Shown piece after piece: positions 33,149 through 41,212 of a stretch of 64,000 nucleotides of DNA. The stretch comes from Rhodobacter sp. (GTDB lineage Bacteria > Pseudomonadota > Alphaproteobacteria > Rhodobacterales > Rhodobacteraceae), in NCBI GenBank assembly GCA_020637555.1, contig JACKKF010000013.1, forward strand, positions 522,001 to 586,000, given 5' to 3'. Under the pieces are notes generated by a model, which saw nothing but the letters and a program-made list of their open reading frames with translations, searched no databases and had not been told where the DNA came from. The translations under genes were made by a program, and so were the position numbers. Each line of letters begins with the position of its first letter. Position 1 is the first letter of the stretch.

Positions 33149-34429
33149 ATGGCCCGTATCATCGGCGGAATCGGCGCCTCTCATTCGCCCACGATCGGGT
33201 ATGCCAAGGACACCGGCAAACAGGCCGATCCCGCGTGGAAGCCCATTTTCGACGGGTTCGACGCGGTGCGTGGCTGGGTTCAGGACAAGAAGATCGACGT
33301 GTTGTTCATGATCTACAACGATCACATCACCTCGTTCTTCTTCGATCACTATTCGGCCTTTGCAATGGGAATCGACGATGTCTATGCCCCGGCGGATGAA
33401 GGCGGCGGGCCGCGCGACGTGGCGCCTGCGCGGGGTCATCTGGGGCTGGCGCAGCATATCGCGATGGCGCTGGTTGCCGACGAATTCGACATGTCGTTCT
33501 TTCAGGGCAAACCCGTGGACCATGGCTTTCTGTCGCCGCTGTCGATGCTGGGGGACGCCGAGGGACCCTGGCCGGGCAGCGTGGTGCCTTTGCAGGTGGG
33601 TGTTCTGCAACTGCCCATCCCCAGCGCGAAGCGCATGTGGCGGCTGGGAAAATCGCTGCGCAAGGCGGTCGAAAGCTACCCCGAGGATCTGAATGTCGCG
33701 GTTTTCGCGACGGGTGGCCTGTCGCATCAGGTGCACGGCGAACGCGCGGGTTTCCTCAACGAAGCCTGGGACGCCGAGTTCCTGGACCTGCTGGAGAAGG
33801 ACCCGCAAAAGCTGGTGGACATGCGCATCGCCGATTACGCGGTCAAGGGCGGCATGGAGGGTGCCGAAGTCATCATGTGGCTGATCATGCGCGGCGCGCT
33901 GTCCGATCAGGTGCGGCTGGTGCACAAGCAGACCTATGCGCCGTCGGTCACCAATATCGCGACCCTGGTGTTCGAGGATCTGGGCAATGCCCCCGATCCG
34001 GCCGAGGTCGCCGCCTATCGCGCCCATATCGGCCATGAGCTGGAGGGGGCGGGCGCGTTGAGCGGGACCTACCCCTTCACCCACGCCCGCAGTCACGCGA
34101 ATTTCCGGATCAACGCCTTTCTGCATGACCTGGTGAAACCGGATCATCGTCAGCGGTTCCTCGACGATTTCGATTCGCTTGCGGCCGAACGGGGGCTGAC
34201 CGACGAGGAGAAGGATCTCATTCGCGATCGCAAATGGATCGAGATGGTGCGCCGGGGCGTCAGCTTCTTCGTGCTGGAAAAGATGGCGGCCGTGCTCGGT
34301 ATTTCCAACCCTGAGGTCTATGCCGCCTTCCGGGGCGAAACGCTGGAGCAGTTCCTGGCGACCCGCAAGGTGCCGATGAAATACTCGGTCGCCGGTGGGG
34401 ACAAGGTCAAGGCGATGGACAAGGCGTGA
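33149..34429 (+). CDS. Gallate dioxygenase-type fused LigB-LigA extradiol dioxygenase
   Basis: The 426-residue protein joins a LigB-like catalytic domain (residues 1 to about 285) to a LigA-like helical domain (about 300-426). Iron ligands are visible as His12 (GASHSP), His59 (YNDH) and Glu240 (EGAEVIMW), and the acid/base His193 lies in GGLSHQVHGE. The order and spacing match GalA/DesB gallate dioxygenases, which cleave gallate to oxalomesaconate. Close relatives cleave protocatechuate or 3-O-methylgallate. None of the downstream enzymes (galB, galC, galD type) lies in this window, so the product must be processed elsewhere. RBS GGAGG precedes ATG 33149 by 7 bases. Confidence 0.88.
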   Translation: MARIIGGIGASHSPTIGYAKDTGKQADPAWKPIFDGFDAVRGWVQDKKIDVLFMIYNDHITSFFFDHYSAFAMGIDDVYAPADEGGGPRDVAPARGHLGLAQHIAMALVADEFDMSFFQGKPVDHGFLSPLSMLGDAEGPWPGSVVPLQVGVLQLPIPSAKRMWRLGKSLRKAVESYPEDLNVAVFATGGLSHQVHGERAGFLNEAWDAEFLDLLEKDPQKLVDMRIADYAVKGGMEGAEVIMWLIMRGALSDQVRLVHKQTYAPSVTNIATLVFEDLGNAPDPAEVAAYRAHIGHELEGAGALSGTYPFTHARSHANFRINAFLHDLVKPDHRQRFLDDFDSLAAERGLTDEEKDLIRDRKWIEMVRRGVSFFVLEKMAAVLGISNPEVYAAFRGETLEQFLATRKVPMKYSVAGGDKVKAMDKA

Positions 34430-34488
34430 CGCGGTCCTGAACGTATCGCGGATGGCCGGTGCCCCGGGGCGCGGTCGGGGGGCGGTCG

Positions 34489-35823
34489 TCAGGGGGCGGT
34501 GACCGGCAGGCGCAGCGCCACCTCGAACCCGTCGGCGCGACCGGGGCGGGGCGAGTGCAGGTCGATCCGCGTTCCGATCCGTTCCGCGATGGCACTGGCA
34601 ATGGCCAGTCCCAGCCCCGATCCTTCGGCCTGCGCGTCACCGCGTTCGAACCGCGCGGTGAGCGCCTGCAACTGGCTTTCAGGCACCACCGGCCCCGCGT
34701 TCGACACGCGAAACATCCCGTCACGGGCCAGCGAAACCTGCACTGGCGCGGTGCTGTCGCCATGGCGCAGCGCATTCTCCACCAGGTTGCGGCACAGAAT
34801 TCCAAAGGCGTCGGGGTCGAGATCCGAAATCACCGGTGCCTCGGGCAGGGTGGTTTCGATCCGCCCGGGTCCGGCGGCGCGGGTCAGGTCGTCCAGCACG
34901 ACTCGGGCGGCGGTGCGCAGGTCGGCAGGCGTATCCAGACGCAGGCGCCCCCCCTCGGCCCGGGCCAGTTGCAGCAGGCGCTCGGACATGCGCGTCAGGC
35001 GCTTCAGCGCGGCCTCGATATCGCCGGCCCGGGCCTGGGCGGCGGGATCCTTGGTTTCCGCCCGCAGGCGCTGGGCCTGGGCAATGGCGCCGGCCAAGGG
35101 GGTGCGCAACTCATGCGCGGCGTTGGCGGCAAAGCTGCGCTCGGCCTCGAACGCGCCACGCAACCGGTCCAGCAAGGCGTTCTGTGCGGCGGCCAGGGGC
35201 GCCAACTCGGCGGGCAGGTCGTCGGCGGGCACGGGGGCCATGTCGCGTTCGTTCCGCCGTTCCAGCGTCTCGCGGAAGCGCCTGAGCGGTGCCAGACTGG
35301 CGCGCACCGCCAGCATGATCGCCAGCAGCGCCAGCGGAATGACGATCAGCACCGGCAGGCCGAGTCCCATCTGCACCTCGCGTGCGACGGCGGCGCGGTG
35401 GTCCAGGGGTTCGGCTACCGTGATGCGGATCGTGTCGCGCAGGGCCGAATCGCTGAAGGTCCGGTGCGTGTCGGAATTGGCGAATCCCGGGCCTTGCCAG
35501 GCGGGGAAATCCGCGGGGTCGGCATCATGCGATTGCAGCAGGATGCGCCCCTGTGCGTCGGTGACCAGATAGGTGAAATGCTCGGTGTGGTTGCGGTTCG
35601 CGCTGAGGTGCTGGGTCACGCCCTCCTCGTCGCGGTCCACGATATCCATCACCGCCAGCGGCAGCAGGCGTTGCGCCGTTTCCTCCAGCGCGGAATCGAA
35701 CACCTCGTCGATCTCGTGGCGCAGCATGACCGCCGTGACCGTGGCCGTCGTGACCCACAGCAGGGTCAGCAATACGCCAACGGCCAGGCCCAGCCGCAAT
35801 TGCAGGCTGCGCGGCGCGGTCAT
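34489..35823 (-). CDS. Sensor histidine kinase of an OmpR-type two-component system
   Basis: The 444-residue kinase has two membrane helices (residues about 9-31 and 152-174) flanking a periplasmic sensor of about 120 residues, which contains HLSANRNHTEHF. A HAMP-like segment follows, then the phosphorylation site AHELRTPLAG with His237. The ATP-binding region has NLVENALRHG (N box) and GSGLGLAIASAIAERIG (G box). The layout resembles the QseC/PmrB-type kinases. It overlaps the response regulator gene by 4 bp, with the regulator first. The sensor has His residues that could bind a metal, but no ligand is established. Confidence 0.92.
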   Translation of the reverse strand: MTAPRSLQLRLGLAVGVLLTLLWVTTATVTAVMLRHEIDEVFDSALEETAQRLLPLAVMDIVDRDEEGVTQHLSANRNHTEHFTYLVTDAQGRILLQSHDADPADFPAWQGPGFANSDTHRTFSDSALRDTIRITVAEPLDHRAAVAREVQMGLGLPVLIVIPLALLAIMLAVRASLAPLRRFRETLERRNERDMAPVPADDLPAELAPLAAAQNALLDRLRGAFEAERSFAANAAHELRTPLAGAIAQAQRLRAETKDPAAQARAGDIEAALKRLTRMSERLLQLARAEGGRLRLDTPADLRTAARVVLDDLTRAAGPGRIETTLPEAPVISDLDPDAFGILCRNLVENALRHGDSTAPVQVSLARDGMFRVSNAGPVVPESQLQALTARFERGDAQAEGSGLGLAIASAIAERIGTRIDLHSPRPGRADGFEVALRLPVTAP

Positions 35824-36479
35824 GCGCGCCCCAGCCGATAGCCCATGCCGCGTTCGGTGACGATCGCGCCTGAGCCCAGTTTCTTGCGCAGGCGGCTGAC
35901 GTGCACCTCGATCGTGTTGCTTTCGATTTCCGCGTCGAAGGCATAGAGTTTTTCTTCAAGCTGCGCCTTGGACATCAGTTGGTCGGGGCGGGTCAGCAGG
36001 GCTTCGAACAGGGCCCATTCCCGCGCGGTCAGGGTGACCGGGCGGCCATCGCGGCGGATGCTGCGGGCGCTCAGGTCGATCTCCAGCGCGCCATGCGTGA
36101 TGATCGGATTCGGATTGCCGCTGTAGCGCCGCGCGACCGAGCCGATTCGCGCGCTGAGTTCGGCCAGGTCGAAGGGCTTGACCAGATAGTCGTCCGCGCC
36201 GGCGTTCAGCCCCTCGATCCGGTCGCTGACCTGATCCAGCGCGGTCAGGATGATGACCGGGGTCACGTCGCCGCGTCCGCGCAGGGTCTTGAGAAAGCCG
36301 ATCCCGCGCCCGTCCGGCAGCATCAGGTCCAGCAGCACCAGATCGTAAGCCGCGCCCGCCATCGCATCGCGTGCCGCGTCCAGCCGTGTGACCCAGTCGG
36401 CCGAATGCCCATCGCCCGCGATCTGGTCGCGCACGGCGGTCCCCAGCACGGTGTCGTCCTCGATCAGCAGGATTCGCAT
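35820..36479 (-). CDS. OmpR-family response regulator
   Basis: The 219-residue protein has a receiver domain with the phosphoacceptor Asp51 (LVLLDLMLPDG) and the conserved Lys100 in DDYLVKPFDL. A winged-helix DNA-binding domain follows (residues about 125-215: LTAREWALFEALLTRPDQLMSKAQLEEKLY, NTIEVHVSRLRKKLG, ERGMGYRLG). It resembles QseB/PmrA-type regulators, which bind directly repeated half-sites 11 bp apart. Its start is divergent from the PepSY gene across 145 bp. Matching repeats lie in that gap and upstream of 37133. Confidence 0.93.
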   Translation of the reverse strand: MRILLIEDDTVLGTAVRDQIAGDGHSADWVTRLDAARDAMAGAAYDLVLLDLMLPDGRGIGFLKTLRGRGDVTPVIILTALDQVSDRIEGLNAGADDYLVKPFDLAELSARIGSVARRYSGNPNPIITHGALEIDLSARSIRRDGRPVTLTAREWALFEALLTRPDQLMSKAQLEEKLYAFDAEIESNTIEVHVSRLRKKLGSGAIVTERGMGYRLGRA

Positions 36480-36525
36480 CGGGTCTCCGGTTTTTCAGTT
36501 CGCAGGCCCTTGTTCCCATCGTCGC

Positions 36526-36574
36526 CTGACGCGAGGCTGACGCAACCGGTCGTGCCGCTTCAGGCTGGCGTCAG
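36526..36574. promoter_or_regulatory. Candidate response-regulator boxes (CTGACG direct repeats)
   Basis: CTGACGC occurs at 36526-36532 and at 36537-36543, an 11-bp step. An inverted copy, GCGTCAG, is at 36568-36574. The 11-bp phasing of two half-sites is the pattern bound by OmpR-type dimers (PmrA boxes have the same geometry). The site lies between the divergent response regulator gene and the PepSY gene. Confidence 0.55.
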
Positions 36575-36624
36575 CTTCAGGGTGCAGAACGGGACCAGGG
36601 AAAGGCCGGTATGGAGTTTGGCCC

Positions 36625-36891
36625 ATGACGAAGACACTGACAATCGCCGCCGTTCTGGCGCTGTCACCGCTCAGCGCATGGGCTGACGCCAACTGCTTTG
36701 TTCCGATGGCGGACTGGCAGCCGCGCGAAGCCGTGGCCCGCCTGGCCGAGGAAAACGGCTGGCAGGTGCGCCGCATCAAGATTGACGACGGTTGCTATCA
36801 GATTCGGGCGACGGATTCCCAAGGCCGCCGCATCGAAGTGACGGTTCAGCCCGACACGCTCGCGGTGCTGGAGTTCGAGATCGACGATTGA
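36625..36891 (+). CDS. Secreted PepSY-domain protein, 88 aa
   Basis: The 88-residue protein has a signal peptide (KTLTIAAVLALSPLSAWA, cleavage near residue 21). A single PepSY-type domain follows: REAVARLAEENGWQVRRIKIDDGCYQIRATDSQGRRIEVTVQPDTLAVLEFE. Two cysteines (CFVP and GCYQ) could form a disulfide in the periplasm. PepSY proteins act as small periplasmic modules near metal- or redox-related systems. The gene has its own upstream repeats and a strong downstream terminator (36968-37002), so it is probably a separate unit of the same regulon. Confidence 0.85.
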   Translation: MTKTLTIAAVLALSPLSAWADANCFVPMADWQPREAVARLAEENGWQVRRIKIDDGCYQIRATDSQGRRIEVTVQPDTLAVLEFEIDD

Positions 36892-36967
36892 CCGCACCTG
36901 CCGGTTCCGCCATCGCCCCCTGTTTTTCGACGTGATCCCACGGACCGACCGTTCCCCGGTCCCGACT

Positions 36968-37002
36968 GGCCCCGCCCCGCAACCTCCGGGCGGGGCCTTT
37001 TT
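36968..37002 (+). terminator. Rho-independent terminator after the PepSY gene
   Basis: GGCCCCGCCC (36968-36977) and GGGCGGGGCC (36988-36997) form a 10-bp perfect stem around a 10-base loop, followed by TTTTT. It is the clearest intrinsic terminator in the window and ends the PepSY transcript before the next promoter region. Confidence 0.9.
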
Positions 37003-37027
37003 CATGCGCGTCGGTCGGGTGTGTTTG

Positions 37028-37045
37028 CTGACGGCAAGCTGAAGC
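37028..37045. promoter_or_regulatory. Second candidate response-regulator box
   Basis: CTGACGG (37028-37034) and CTGAAGC (37039-37045) are again 11 bp apart; an inverted CGTCAG lies at 37060-37065. This repeats the architecture of 36526-36574, about 90 bp before the start of the Asp/His-rich gene. It would bring the operon 37133-41127 under the same regulator. Confidence 0.45.
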
Positions 37046-37132
37046 AGAAAACCGTGCCCCGTCAGGTAACGCTCAGACAGCGGCGGCAGAGTGAGGGCAT
37101 CGAAACGGATCAACCGATCAAGGAGACGACCG

Positions 37133-37480
37133 ATGAAAAAGACCTTTGCCCTGCTGGCCGTGACCACCGCCCTCAGCGCCGCGCTTGCGGTTCCGGCGCT
37201 GGCGGACCGCATGAACGCGACCGAGGCCCAGGCCAGCACCGAGATGGGCGCGACCCGTGTTCGCGGCGATGACGACGATCGCGGGTTCTCGTTGTTCCGG
37301 ATCTTTCGCCGGCATCACGACGATGACGATCATCGCAGCGGCCATGACCGCCACGACGACGACGATGACGATGACGACGGCTACGGCCGCGCCGGCTCGA
37401 ACGCGGCGCCCGCCGGGACTGTCCCGCCGCCCGCGAACGGCTTGATCGGCGGCGGCGCCCCGACCGTTCGCGTGAACTGA
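37133..37480 (+). CDS. Secreted Asp/His-rich protein, 115 aa
   Basis: The 115-residue protein has a signal peptide (KKTFALLAVTTALSAALAVPALA, in parts) followed by a disordered, highly charged centre. The centre holds runs of aspartate (DDDD and an eight-Asp run) interleaved with histidines (RRHHDDDDHRSGHDRHDDD). Asp/His-rich segments often bind divalent metals. No enzymatic domain is visible, and I do not recognise a family. The start is ATG 37133 with AAGGAGA 10 bases upstream. It is the first gene after the promoter region at about 37030 and lies 30 bp upstream of the DUF2271 gene. Confidence 0.75.
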   Translation: MKKTFALLAVTTALSAALAVPALADRMNATEAQASTEMGATRVRGDDDDRGFSLFRIFRRHHDDDDHRSGHDRHDDDDDDDDGYGRAGSNAAPAGTVPPPANGLIGGGAPTVRVN

Positions 37481-37510
37481 CCCTGTATTCCTGACGACGA
37501 GGCACTTGTG

Positions 37511-37981
37511 ATGAAATCCCTTCTGGCAGCTCTGGCCGTGACCACTGCCCTGACCGTCCCCGGCCTGGCCCTGGCCCGGCCGGTGACCCTGACGACGACG
37601 ATGGCGAACTATGGTGGTGCGGGTGCCTATCTGGCGATCTATGTCACCGACGCCAACGGCCGCTATGTCGGCAGCCTGTGGATGGCGGGCGGGCACTCGC
37701 GCTATTACCAGCACCTCAGCGATTGGTATCGCGCGACCGGCGGCGATCTGGCGCAGATCAACGGAATCACGGGCGCCAGCGTCGGCGCCGGGCGCACGCT
37801 CGAAATCAGTTTCGACCTTGCGGATTCGCTGTTCGATGCCGGCTACACCCTGCACATCGACGCCGCCGCCGAGGACATGCGCGAAAGCCCCAATGACGTA
37901 TCGGTGCCGCTGACCACCCAGGGCGCGGGGCAGACCGTGCGCGGTCGCCGCTATGTCGCGGGCTTCCGCTACAGCATGTAA
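37511..37981 (+). CDS. DUF2271-family periplasmic protein with a possible flavinylation motif
   Basis: The 156-residue protein has a signal peptide (KSLLAALAVTTALTVPGLALA) and a DUF2271-type beta domain (VTLTTTMANYGGAG, YLAIYVTDANGRYVGSLWMAGGH, EISFDLADSLF). Residues 84-90 read NGITGAS. ApbE attaches FMN to the last Ser/Thr of motifs such as D-G-x-S/T-G-A-T/S, so Ser90 is a candidate site, although Asn replaces the usual Asp. The gene lies between the Asp/His-rich protein and the PepSY-reductase fusion, with apbE downstream. ATG 37511 was chosen; an in-frame GTG precedes it by one codon. Confidence 0.82.
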   Translation: MKSLLAALAVTTALTVPGLALARPVTLTTTMANYGGAGAYLAIYVTDANGRYVGSLWMAGGHSRYYQHLSDWYRATGGDLAQINGITGASVGAGRTLEISFDLADSLFDAGYTLHIDAAAEDMRESPNDVSVPLTTQGAGQTVRGRRYVAGFRYSM

Positions 37982-37997
37982 CACAGGAGAAACGGCG

Positions 37998-40190
37998 ATG
38001 ATCCGCGCGATACACCGTTGGCCGGGGCTGCTGGCACTGGCCCTCATCACCCTGCTGGCGCTGTCTGGCGCGGTTCTGTCGATCTTTCCGGCGGTCGAAA
38101 GCCTGTCGGCACCCCAGGCCGGGTCCGGTCTCAGCGCCGCGACCCTGGTTCAGCGGGTCGAACAGGCGATCCCGACGGTCGAACAGATCCGTCGGGCGCC
38201 CTCGGGGCGGATCACCGCCTATTGGTTCGACAATGGCACGCCCCATGCGGCGGTCATCGACCCGGCCACCGGGCAACCCGCGGGGTCCGCCGATCCCAAC
38301 GCGTTCGAACGCTGGATGACCGATCTGCACCGCTCGCTTTTCCTGGGCGATGGCGGGCGCTGGGCGATGGCGGCGGGGGCGCTGGCGATGCTGGTGCTCA
38401 CGCTGTCGGGGGCGGTCATGGTGGCCCGGCGCACGGGCGGCTGGCGGCGCTGGCTGGCGCCGCTGCGCGGCCCTCTGGCGGGCCGGCTGCATGTCGAGCT
38501 GGCGCGCGTGGCGGTGCCGGGGCTGATGCTGTCCTCGGCCACGGCGCTGTGGATGACGGCCTCGACCTTTGGCTATCTCCCCGACGAGGGGATGGACCCG
38601 CCCTTTCCTTCGGTTGTCAGCGGCGAGACCGGGTTCGATCCCGCGACCGCGCCGCTGCTGGCGCAGACCCCTGTCAGCGACTTCCGGCAACTGTCCTGGC
38701 CCTATCCCGGCGATGCGACCGACGTGTTCGCGGTCAAGACCGCGCAGGGCAGCGGCTATCTGGATCAGGGCACCGGCGCGGCGCTGGGCTGGTCTGACCG
38801 CACCGGCTGGCAACAGATCTCCGACACGATCGTCATGCTGCACACCGGGCAGGGCGCGGCGCTGATCGGGCTGGCGCTGGGCCTGATGGCGCTGGCCGTG
38901 CCCCTGATGGGTGTGACCGGCTTCATCGTCTGGCTGACCGGGCGCCGCGGGCGGCCGCGCATCCGGCACAACATCGCCGCGGGCAAGGCCGCAACCGTGC
39001 TGCTGGTCGGCAGCGAAGGGGGCAGCACCTGGGGGTTCGCGGCGACGTTGCACCGCGCCCTGACCGAGGCCGGTCACACCGTGCACACCGGCGCGCTGTC
39101 CGGTTTCGACCCGGCGCGGTATCCCCATGCGGAACGCTTCGTGATCCTGGCCGCGACCTATGGCGACGGGGATGCGCCGGCATCGGCCAAAGGCTTCCTT
39201 GCTGCGCTGGAGCGCGCGCCACAGGCCCCGGTCGCGGTGCTGGGTTTCGGGGATCGCAGCTTCCCGGCCTATTGCGCCTTTGCCCGCGCGGTCGAGACCC
39301 GCGCGCACAGCCTGGGTTGGGACATGCTGATCCCCTTCGATACCGTGGACCGCCAGTCGCCGCAGGATTTCGCCCGCTGGGGCCGTGCCCTGGGCGAGGC
39401 CCTTGGCCACCCGCTGGAACTGGCCCACCATCCGGTGCGCCCGGTCACCCAGGCCCTGACGCTCGTCAGCCGCCGCGACTATGGGGCCGAGGTGCAGGCC
39501 CCCACCGCGATCCTGCGCTTTGCCCTGCCGTCGCTGTCGCTCTGGCACCGCCTGACCCGGCGCGGCCTGGCGCGGTTCTCGGCGGGGGATCTGATCGGCA
39601 TCCTGCCGCACGGGTCCGAGGTTCCGCGCTTCTATTCGCTGGCCTCGTCGCGGCGTGACGGCTTTGTCGAGATTGTCGTGCGCAAGCATACCGGCGGGTT
39701 GTGTTCCGGTCAGTTGATGGCGCTTGAGCCCGGTCAATCCATCGCCGCCTTCCTGCGGCCGAACCCCGGGTTCAGGGCCACGAAGAAGCCCTTGATCCTG
39801 ATCGGCGCGGGCACCGGGATCGGGCCTCTGGCGGGGTTCATCCGGGGCAACAGCCGCCACCGTCCGGTGCATCTGTTCTTCGGGATGCGCCATGCGGACA
39901 GCGATTTCCTCTATGCCGAGGATCTTGCCCGGTGGCGGGCCGATGGCCGCCTGTCGCGGATCACCACCGCCGCGTCGCGCGGGGACAGGCCGCACTATGT
40001 GCAGGACGCCTTGCGCAACGAGGCCGGTCACGTCGCCCGGATGATCCGCGAGGGGGCCAGGGTCATGGTGTGCGGCGGGCGGGGCATGGCCACCGGCGTG
40101 ACCGAGGCCCTGGCCGAGATCCTGGAACCCTGGGGCATGACCCCCGCGATGCTGAAAGCCGAGGGGCGCTATGTCGAAGACACCTACTGA
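37998..40190 (+). CDS. PepSY-TM / flavodoxin / flavin reductase fusion protein
   Basis: The 730-residue protein has an N-terminal PepSY-associated membrane part with helices at about residues 8-32, 125-145, 170-195 and 295-325. This is followed by a flavodoxin-like domain (LLVGSEGGSTWGFAATL, AATYGDGDAPASAKGF, VLGFGDRSFPAYCAFA). A C-terminal ferredoxin-reductase-type FAD/NADPH module comes last (RFYSLASSRRDG for FAD, GAGTGIGPLAGFIRG and CGGRGMATGV for NADPH). It could carry electrons from cytoplasmic NADPH via flavins across the membrane. It begins 17 bp after the DUF2271 gene and overlaps apbE by 20 bp. Confidence 0.88.
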   Translation: MIRAIHRWPGLLALALITLLALSGAVLSIFPAVESLSAPQAGSGLSAATLVQRVEQAIPTVEQIRRAPSGRITAYWFDNGTPHAAVIDPATGQPAGSADPNAFERWMTDLHRSLFLGDGGRWAMAAGALAMLVLTLSGAVMVARRTGGWRRWLAPLRGPLAGRLHVELARVAVPGLMLSSATALWMTASTFGYLPDEGMDPPFPSVVSGETGFDPATAPLLAQTPVSDFRQLSWPYPGDATDVFAVKTAQGSGYLDQGTGAALGWSDRTGWQQISDTIVMLHTGQGAALIGLALGLMALAVPLMGVTGFIVWLTGRRGRPRIRHNIAAGKAATVLLVGSEGGSTWGFAATLHRALTEAGHTVHTGALSGFDPARYPHAERFVILAATYGDGDAPASAKGFLAALERAPQAPVAVLGFGDRSFPAYCAFARAVETRAHSLGWDMLIPFDTVDRQSPQDFARWGRALGEALGHPLELAHHPVRPVTQALTLVSRRDYGAEVQAPTAILRFALPSLSLWHRLTRRGLARFSAGDLIGILPHGSEVPRFYSLASSRRDGFVEIVVRKHTGGLCSGQLMALEPGQSIAAFLRPNPGFRATKKPLILIGAGTGIGPLAGFIRGNSRHRPVHLFFGMRHADSDFLYAEDLARWRADGRLSRITTAASRGDRPHYVQDALRNEAGHVARMIREGARVMVCGGRGMATGVTEALAEILEPWGMTPAMLKAEGRYVEDTY

Positions 40191-41127
40191 CCGGCTGGCG
40201 CTGAATGGCGCCACCATGGGCACCCGCTGGTCGGCACTGGTCCAGGTTCCGCCCGGCTTTGATGCCGCCCCCCTGCGCAAGGCGATGCAGGCCGCTGTGG
40301 ACGAGGTGGACGCACAGATGTCCACCTGGAAGCCGGACAGCGACCTGATGGGCCTGAACCGTGCGCCGGTTGGCGACTGGGTGGCCCTGCCGGCGCGCCT
40401 GATGGCGGTGCTGGACCTGGCGCTGGCGGTTGGCCGCGCCTCGGACGGGGCCTTCGATATCGCCACGGGCGATGCGGTGACTGCCTGGGGGTTCGGCCCC
40501 GATCCCGCCGATTCCGCGCGTATCCGCGATGCCGCGACGGCGGTGCGCCCGGGTGCCGGCGCGGCGCTCGAACTGGACCGGGCCAATCTGTGCGCGCGTC
40601 GCCTTGCGCCGGTGGCCCTGGACCTGAACGGCATTGCCAAGGGCTATGGCGTGGATCGCCTGGCCGATGTGGCCAAGGACTTCGGCCTGACCGAGGCGCT
40701 GCTGGCAATCGACGGCGAGTTGCGCGCCCTGGGTGGGCCCTGGTCGGTCGCCGTGGAAAGGCCCGACCCGGACCGGCGCGTCCCGCATTCGGTGCTGTCG
40801 CTCAAGAATGCGGCGGTTGCGACCTCGGGCGACTACCGCCACCGGGTCCTGGTGCGCGGGCGGGCGTTGTCGCACACGATGGACCCGGCGCGCGGCCTGC
40901 CGCTGACGGACGGGCCGGCCTCGGTCACCGTGGTGGCTGGCACCTGCGCCGAGGCAGACGCCTGGGCCACCGCGCTGATGGTTCTGGGCCCCGACGCGGG
41001 TGCGGCAAAGGCCCGGACACTGGGCATGGATGCGTTGTTCCTGCTTCATCCCGCGCAGGGCGATGACCCGCAGGTCGTCGGCGTCGGTCCGCTGTTCGAG
41101 TCCGGCGCCAGGCCGGCCTGCGCCTGA
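40171..41127 (+). CDS. apbE: FAD:protein FMN transferase (ApbE)
   Basis: The 318-residue protein has the ApbE motifs GATMGTRWSALVQ near residue 14, SDLMGLNRAP near 50, AFDIATGDAVTAWGF near 93, DLNGIAKGYGVDRLADV near 151 and HTMDPARGLPL near 237. It moves FMN from FAD onto Ser/Thr of target proteins. No signal peptide or lipobox is obvious in the first 30 residues, unlike many exported ApbE proteins; a short Sec signal may be missing or a start further on may be used. The target is probably the neighbouring DUF2271 protein. It is the last gene of the operon, ending 12 bp before the Pho box. Confidence 0.92.
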   Translation: MSKTPTDRLALNGATMGTRWSALVQVPPGFDAAPLRKAMQAAVDEVDAQMSTWKPDSDLMGLNRAPVGDWVALPARLMAVLDLALAVGRASDGAFDIATGDAVTAWGFGPDPADSARIRDAATAVRPGAGAALELDRANLCARRLAPVALDLNGIAKGYGVDRLADVAKDFGLTEALLAIDGELRALGGPWSVAVERPDPDRRVPHSVLSLKNAAVATSGDYRHRVLVRGRALSHTMDPARGLPLTDGPASVTVVAGTCAEADAWATALMVLGPDAGAAKARTLGMDALFLLHPAQGDDPQVVGVGPLFESGARPACA

Positions 41128-41138
41128 GTCTTACAAAA

Positions 41139-41167
41139 CTGTAATGCCGCCGTCATGGAACTGTGGG
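41139..41167 (+). promoter_or_regulatory. Candidate Pho box upstream of plcP
   Basis: Three heptamers, CTGTAAT (41139-41145), CCGTCAT (41150-41156) and CTGTGGG (41161-41167), start exactly 11 bp apart. PhoB boxes consist of CTGTCAT-like direct repeats with this period, so phosphate-starvation control by PhoB is predicted for the operon starting at 41213. The first two heptamers match well and the third only in its first half. No convincing -10 box was assigned. Confidence 0.7.
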
Positions 41168-41212
41168 TTGAGCGATGCAGTCTGCGTTGACTGAACGACA
41201 ACGGAGCCGACC

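Noticed and set aside
34459..35841. Plus-strand frame opposite the histidine kinase
   Set aside because: Gly/Gln/Arg-rich composition typical of antisense to GC-rich genes; the kinase motifs on the other strand are unambiguous.
37806..40640. 944-codon minus-strand frame opposite the PepSY-reductase fusion and apbE
   Set aside because: No recognisable domain. It is a high-GC shadow of two well-supported plus-strand genes.
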